From: Hirudo medicinalis
Lineage: Eukaryota > Annelida > Clitellata > Hirudinida > Hirudinidae
Direction: 5' to 3'
Assembly (NCBI GenBank): GCA_011800805.1
Contig: MPNW01000439.1
Span: 22,651-86,650 of the forward strand
Length of the DNA: 64,000 nt
Below the pieces are notes generated by a model, which was not told the DNA's origin, did not search any database, and saw only the letters and a program-made list of their open reading frames with translations. This document shows positions 59,701 to 64,000 of the stretch, in pieces; positions within the stretch are counted from its first letter, which is position 1; each line of letters starts with the position of its first letter. The position numbers and the translations under genes are program-made.

Positions 59701-62700
59701 CCGACACCCGCATCGGCACGAGAGAGCGGAATTCTGACCTCCCTCCCAATCAGCACCTTTGAATCATTGCCACCTGCATGAGGATTAGGAATTTATCAGT
59801 AAGAAATAATAACATTTTTCTGATAATTATAAAATTTAAAATAATTTTAAAATTATTTACAGGAATTTATGCATAAACATATTTGATATTTTAATTGTAG
59901 GTTCAGAACAACTGGAAATACTAAATTGAATACAAACTTTAAATTGCCTTTAAAATCTTATTTGCATCTTTGTCTCAACATCCAAGCTTCAACATCGTCA
60001 CTACTCACCCAATATTTTCACCTTTGATGCTTCACCAGAGGGCACAACAGCAACCCTCACTGGGGAGGCAGAAACTTCGTCACCTCCATAAAAAATTCTC
60101 GTGTGACAATGTCCGACATCGTCTGGCCGAAACTTGACTTTAAAAATTCCATTTCCCTCTTTTGAGATGTTATGCTTTAGAGGACAGCCCAAGTGATCCT
60201 TGAAATTGAATCATTAAATTTTAGAAATCAAATTTTTAAATATATAAAATGGCAAATCCAGCCTGGAATATACAAAAGTGAAACGATGGTAAAATTGCGA
60301 TGTTAATGAATAAATTAAAATTAATCACGTAAAGCTTCCACCTCAATTTTCACCACTAGCTCAGCTTCTCCAGCTTCTGAAGCATCCACCTGGAAGGATG
60401 TTTCCATGGAAGCAGGTACATTTCCACTCACACCAGCTCCGCTTATGAGAACTTTTGAAGCATCAAAACTTGGATGAACTTGAACTTTACTGAAAACAAA
60501 TTGAAAAAAACAGAAGAGAAATTGAGATTTTTTAAAAATTCTTTTAATCACGTAAACAAGTCTTTTTGGTAACTGTTACTAAGGCATAACTCTCGTCAAC
60601 TTTCTTATGATTCTCAAACAGCAGCTTAAATACTATGTAACGCTCAACACAATGTAAAGAGAAATATCACTTAACAAAGAAAAATTACTTTTGAATTTGT
60701 CAAATATTTAGCTTTTCTTAAATTTGTTAATAATGCTTTAATTAAATCAAATAAATTGCTGAAATTCAATTAACAGATCCAAACCTGGTTCTCACTTTTT
60801 CTCCACCATACCAAACTTCGATTGAATACAATCCTTCACTGAGAGGCATAAAGGAGATGCCATGAATCCCATCACCATCTGAAACTACTGGAAGTTCTTT
60901 GGAACCTCCTTGAATTCAAGATTTAATCAAAATCACATAATTCGAATTCATTAAAATTTCTGAAAGTTGTTCTACCATGGGGATCAAAAGCAAGAACTTT
61001 CAAATCTGATTGACCAGCAAGTCTGGTGTCAATATCGAACTTTGATTCGTGACCTTTCTTGGCAACAATCCTCTCCAGGTCATCAAATCTTATTTTTGTT
61101 GGATCAATGTCATCCTTTATTTCCACCTTAAAAGGACTTTCTGGAAAGTTTAAAACATTGTTAAATATTCGCAAATTAAAAACATTTTGTTATTGAACAT
61201 TTAAAATTCTTGTAACATTCAACCCCATTTCAATGTTTTAATCCAGATTACCTGGAATATGACTCTCCCCAAATAATACAGACACTTCATAGAGCCCCCT
61301 AACCAAGGGGAGATATTCCACCCTGTATGTTCCATCCCTGTTGTCTCTGCAGGTCACTCTGGCCTCCCTTGGACCAATAAGAGAGACTTTTAAGCCACCA
61401 ACTCCAGCACCTTTTGTCTGAACCTCAAATGTCTGAAGTTTGTTGCTGGTGCCAGAATTTATACCTTCAATGAAGCATAATAACATATGGATTTACTTAT
61501 ATGTCCTGAAATAATTTCTAATCATTACTTTCCTTTATTAGTATGGATATAAATCCTAATTTAAATAATTTCATGACAATCATCATTAACAGAGAATGAA
61601 GCATTTCGACCAGTAAATCATCAAGAGTTTTTTGTTTTATTTTAAGATAAATGTGGTTACAAATTGAGTTCCTTGCAAAACATCTTTCAAAACAAACCAG
61701 GTCCATGAACTTTGACTCGAGAAGGATCGCATCCGGCCTTCCCGAAGACGACTCGAGAAATGTCGTCGAGAGGCACTTCATTGCAGAGAATCACCAAATC
61801 ATGGGGACCTGAATTAAATTATTAATCAACTTTATTACCTAATGTTTCAGAAATAATTATAATAATTAAAGTTATAAGAGTAATTGCATCGTAAAGCTCA
61901 TTTATTTGAACAGAGAGAATGAAGCATAAATATATTAAAGATTGAATCATTGAACCAATCATTGAAGTTCTGTGATGCCAATGCTTTTTAAGATGAATTT
62001 AAATTGTATCAAAAAGATGAATTATGTTCATAAACTGTTGTTTCAGTACAAACAAAAGTTTAAGATGTACATTTCAATCAAATAAATCCAATGACATTTT
62101 TCAATCCAAAAAAAATTAGTAAATAAATATTTACTTCAATATAAACAAATTAAATAATCTTTCCATAATAATTATTAATTAAAATAGACACAATTCACAT
62201 TTTTTATTTGAGAACTTGTTTGTACCTTCTTCATGCATTGTTAGGATACCACTGTATGTTCCATCATGGTTGTTGCAGAGGGGAATGTACTCCACTTTTC
62301 CTGAAGGAGTCGTTGCTGTGGCTTTCATGTTTTCAATTCCATCAACTTCCTTTGCATCTATGACGAAGTCCATTGGAGAATCAAGGAAATTGTCTAAAAA
62401 TTGAAACAATTTCAAACAAAGTATAAATATTATGAAAATGAAAAAACTGAGAAAGAAGCAAGTATAAAATCTTGCTTTAAAAAATATTTCTTTTATTTAG
62501 CATCATTAAATCACTTTGTATAAGCACTGCATATTCAGATAACTCAGATTATCAGTCAAAAATGTTTAAGACAAGTTAAAAAAATTGTCATGAGTAGAAG
62601 CTCAACTCAACATTACTAAGAATTTGCTTTGACAGCCAATATATAGTCCTATAAAATAAACTACCCATAACAATTACTAAAAGCAGCCTTAATTAACATG

Positions 62701-64000
62701 ACTGGTATTTCACAAAAAGCATTAACAAAATCTAACGATTTTCGAGTCCCCTGAGATGAATCTTAGAGACTTCGATCGAAGGTTTGACGTTAATGAGGAA
62801 CGGACTCAAAGGAATTTCTTGGTCGGCAAAGTACACTTTCCCTTCGATGACACCAGAGCGAGTTGGTTTGAAGCTGACTTTGAAGGAGCTCAGTCCGTAT
62901 TCCTCCGTTTCCATCGGCACATCCATCCCTCGATCGTCGCTCAACATTATGGCTACATCCCCTGAAACATCGCATGCAGCTGGTTTAGCATGTTTTTTAA
63001 GCAATTAAATCATCTCATCTCAACTTTCCATCCTGTGAGAATGGAGTAGTGAAATTGTCATGTTAGAAACTGAGGTTTTGGAATAACATTCAACATCTCA
63101 GATCAAGTAAATGTGTAATTAAACTATTTTATAGCATCTGTGAATCCTTATTTATAATTTCTAAACAAATAAAACAGGAATGTTATTTCAGGTGATTATT
63201 AATAAATTCTAATTAAATCATAAAAATAGTTTGAAATGTCACACCTGGACCAGCCTTGGAACAATCTACGAGCAGGTAAGTTGTCTCAGATGTAAGAACA
63301 TTGTTTTCTAAGGCAGGACCTTGAAGAAGAACCTTGCTTGGATCTGAAGGATCACTAACATTGAACTGCAAACACAAAAAACTTTAGTCATTTAAGAAGT
63401 CATTTATCACGTAATAAAAATGATTTTTTTAAACACAAAATTCAGAAGATTGGGTTAACTTACATTAAAATAATCTATAACTCTTCGTTAATAATATTAT
63501 TATAATTATATTATGCTTTTGTTTCATTATTGCAGCGATTGTCGATTGTTTGCCTAGTTAGTCACAAGATTATTACTAATACATAATTAATTAATAATAT
63601 AATCGTCAAATAAATAATTAAACCATCAACAGATACTTTAAAATATCCGAATATTTCAAACCTTGAAAGGACATCCAGGCACGACGATTCCACCGTAAGA
63701 CACAAGGAGACAATGTCTAACTGCTTGTTTGGGTGTGACTTCATACTCTGTAACATGAGTTTTACTTAACTTTGCTTTTCCTGCCATATTTAATGCCTAG
63801 TCTCAAGTTTATTTCACAGTTTCTTTGGTTTATTTGACATCTTTTGTTTCTTATAAATTTCATTCATAAACATTAAAAAAGCATAATCCTAACTGCTGAT
63901 GTCATTCTTGTTTTCGAGTGCAAAGATCTCGACAGGATTTCCTGCAGAATCTCTGATGGAAGTTTCCAGAATGGCTCTGCCAGCATCTCTCGAGTTAACC
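53784..64000 (-). CDS. FLN: Filamin, C-terminal portion (15-16 filamin repeats, hinge 2 and dimerisation repeat)
   Basis: Actin cross-linking scaffold. About 28 exons are seen, roughly 64000-63894, 63747-63662, 63366-63243, 62964-62735, 62394-62222, 61809-61692, 61464-61250, 61142-60975, 60908-60786, 60491-60335, 60198-60007, 59775-59530, 59299-59179, 59052-58773, 58472-58293, 58038-57870, 57731-57525, 57306-57146, 56976-56840, 56423-56252, 56056-55947, 55877-55740, 55526-55420, 55273-55153, 54939-54768, 54692-54473, 54358-54133, 53946-53784. Filamin-repeat hallmarks recur: DPSKVLLQGP, NNHDGTYSG, GTYRVEYLPLVRGLYEVSV, GSPFTAKI, VICTGSGL, IPSSPFVVEV. The last repeat (VICTGEGLGSAIVHQSTAFS ... 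GPCREVSIGEF ... LVIRWGENHVQGSPFHVLVS, stop) aligns with human filamin repeat 24, including its terminal GSPxxVxV. The basic, Ser-rich SIRQRSHSL just before it is hinge 2. The CH-domain actin-binding end lies to the right of the window. Most exon edges are approximate. Confidence 0.93.
54133..54358 (-). other. Filamin hinge-2 exon
   Basis: This exon carries the end of repeat 23 (PLPWNEVSNFKVIISP), a short linker with the basophilic phospho-motif RQRSHS, and the first half of the dimerisation repeat (VICTGEGLGSA). In vertebrate filamins hinge 2 lies at the same place and is a calpain and phosphorylation target. The linker here is about 20 residues, shorter than in human FLNA. Confidence 0.75.

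Noticed and set aside
1..64000. CRISPR arrays, operons, rRNA genes or bacterial contamination
   Set aside because: No spaced direct repeats with unique spacers were seen, genes are split by GT..AG introns throughout and all recognised families are animal.

Overview
The window is nuclear DNA of an invertebrate animal. It is AT-rich and intron-dense, with GT..AG introns, very many ATT/GAT/CATC microsatellites and two runs of N. The gene set (NET zinc finger, lachesin/IgLON-type Ig protein, ELAPOR, AGFG, PTTG1IP-like, filamin) is bilaterian. The lachesin-like gene together with divergent family members suggests a protostome, perhaps a spiralian such as an annelid. That placement is a guess.

Layout. 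413-1783 (-): last coding exon of a noc/elbow/ZNF503/ZNF703 (NET family) transcriptional regulator. 1784-10774: no gene recognised. 10775-30738 (+): a lachesin/IgLON-like GPI-anchored three-Ig-domain adhesion protein. A signal-peptide exon at 10775-10850 is separated by a 12.7-kb repeat-filled intron from the Ig exons (23565-28662), and a GPI-signal exon ends the gene at 30738. A second candidate signal-peptide exon with a TATA box lies at 20491-20542. 32423-45959 (+): ELAPOR (KIAA1324/EIG121 family), 21 predicted exons whose phases all agree and which give about 1055 aa. 42340-about 45097 (-): a ubiquitin-specific protease with hydrophobic segments at both ends; it appears nested, on the opposite strand, in the last ELAPOR intron. 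46874-49768 (+): AGFG (ArfGAP with FG and NPF repeats), 8 exons, 521 aa. 51344-52409 (-): a short PTTG1IP-like PSI/transmembrane protein in 5 predicted exons. 53784-64000 (-): the C-terminal two thirds or so of filamin, about 28 exons and 15-16 filamin repeats, ending in hinge 2 and the dimerisation repeat. The actin-binding end lies beyond the right edge.

Exons were assembled by hand from splice sites, reading phase and family resemblance. For the Ig, ELAPOR, USP, AGFG and PTTG1IP-like genes the summed exon lengths keep the frame. Filamin exon edges are approximate except for the last two and first two.

Non-coding highlights are: a roughly 157-bp satellite built out of TTA triplets next to the larger assembly gap; a 375-bp MITE-like element with terminal inverted repeats and a TTA target duplication; two related tRNA-derived SINE-like fragments; a 40-bp minisatellite; an AT palindrome array in an ELAPOR intron; clustered TCACGTGA sites at the left edge; and a 106-bp duplicated flank around the small gap in the protease gene that is almost certainly an assembly artefact. 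The genes do not form one pathway. Several act at membranes or in trafficking (ELAPOR, AGFG, PTTG1IP-like, possibly the protease) or in adhesion and cytoskeleton (Ig protein, filamin).
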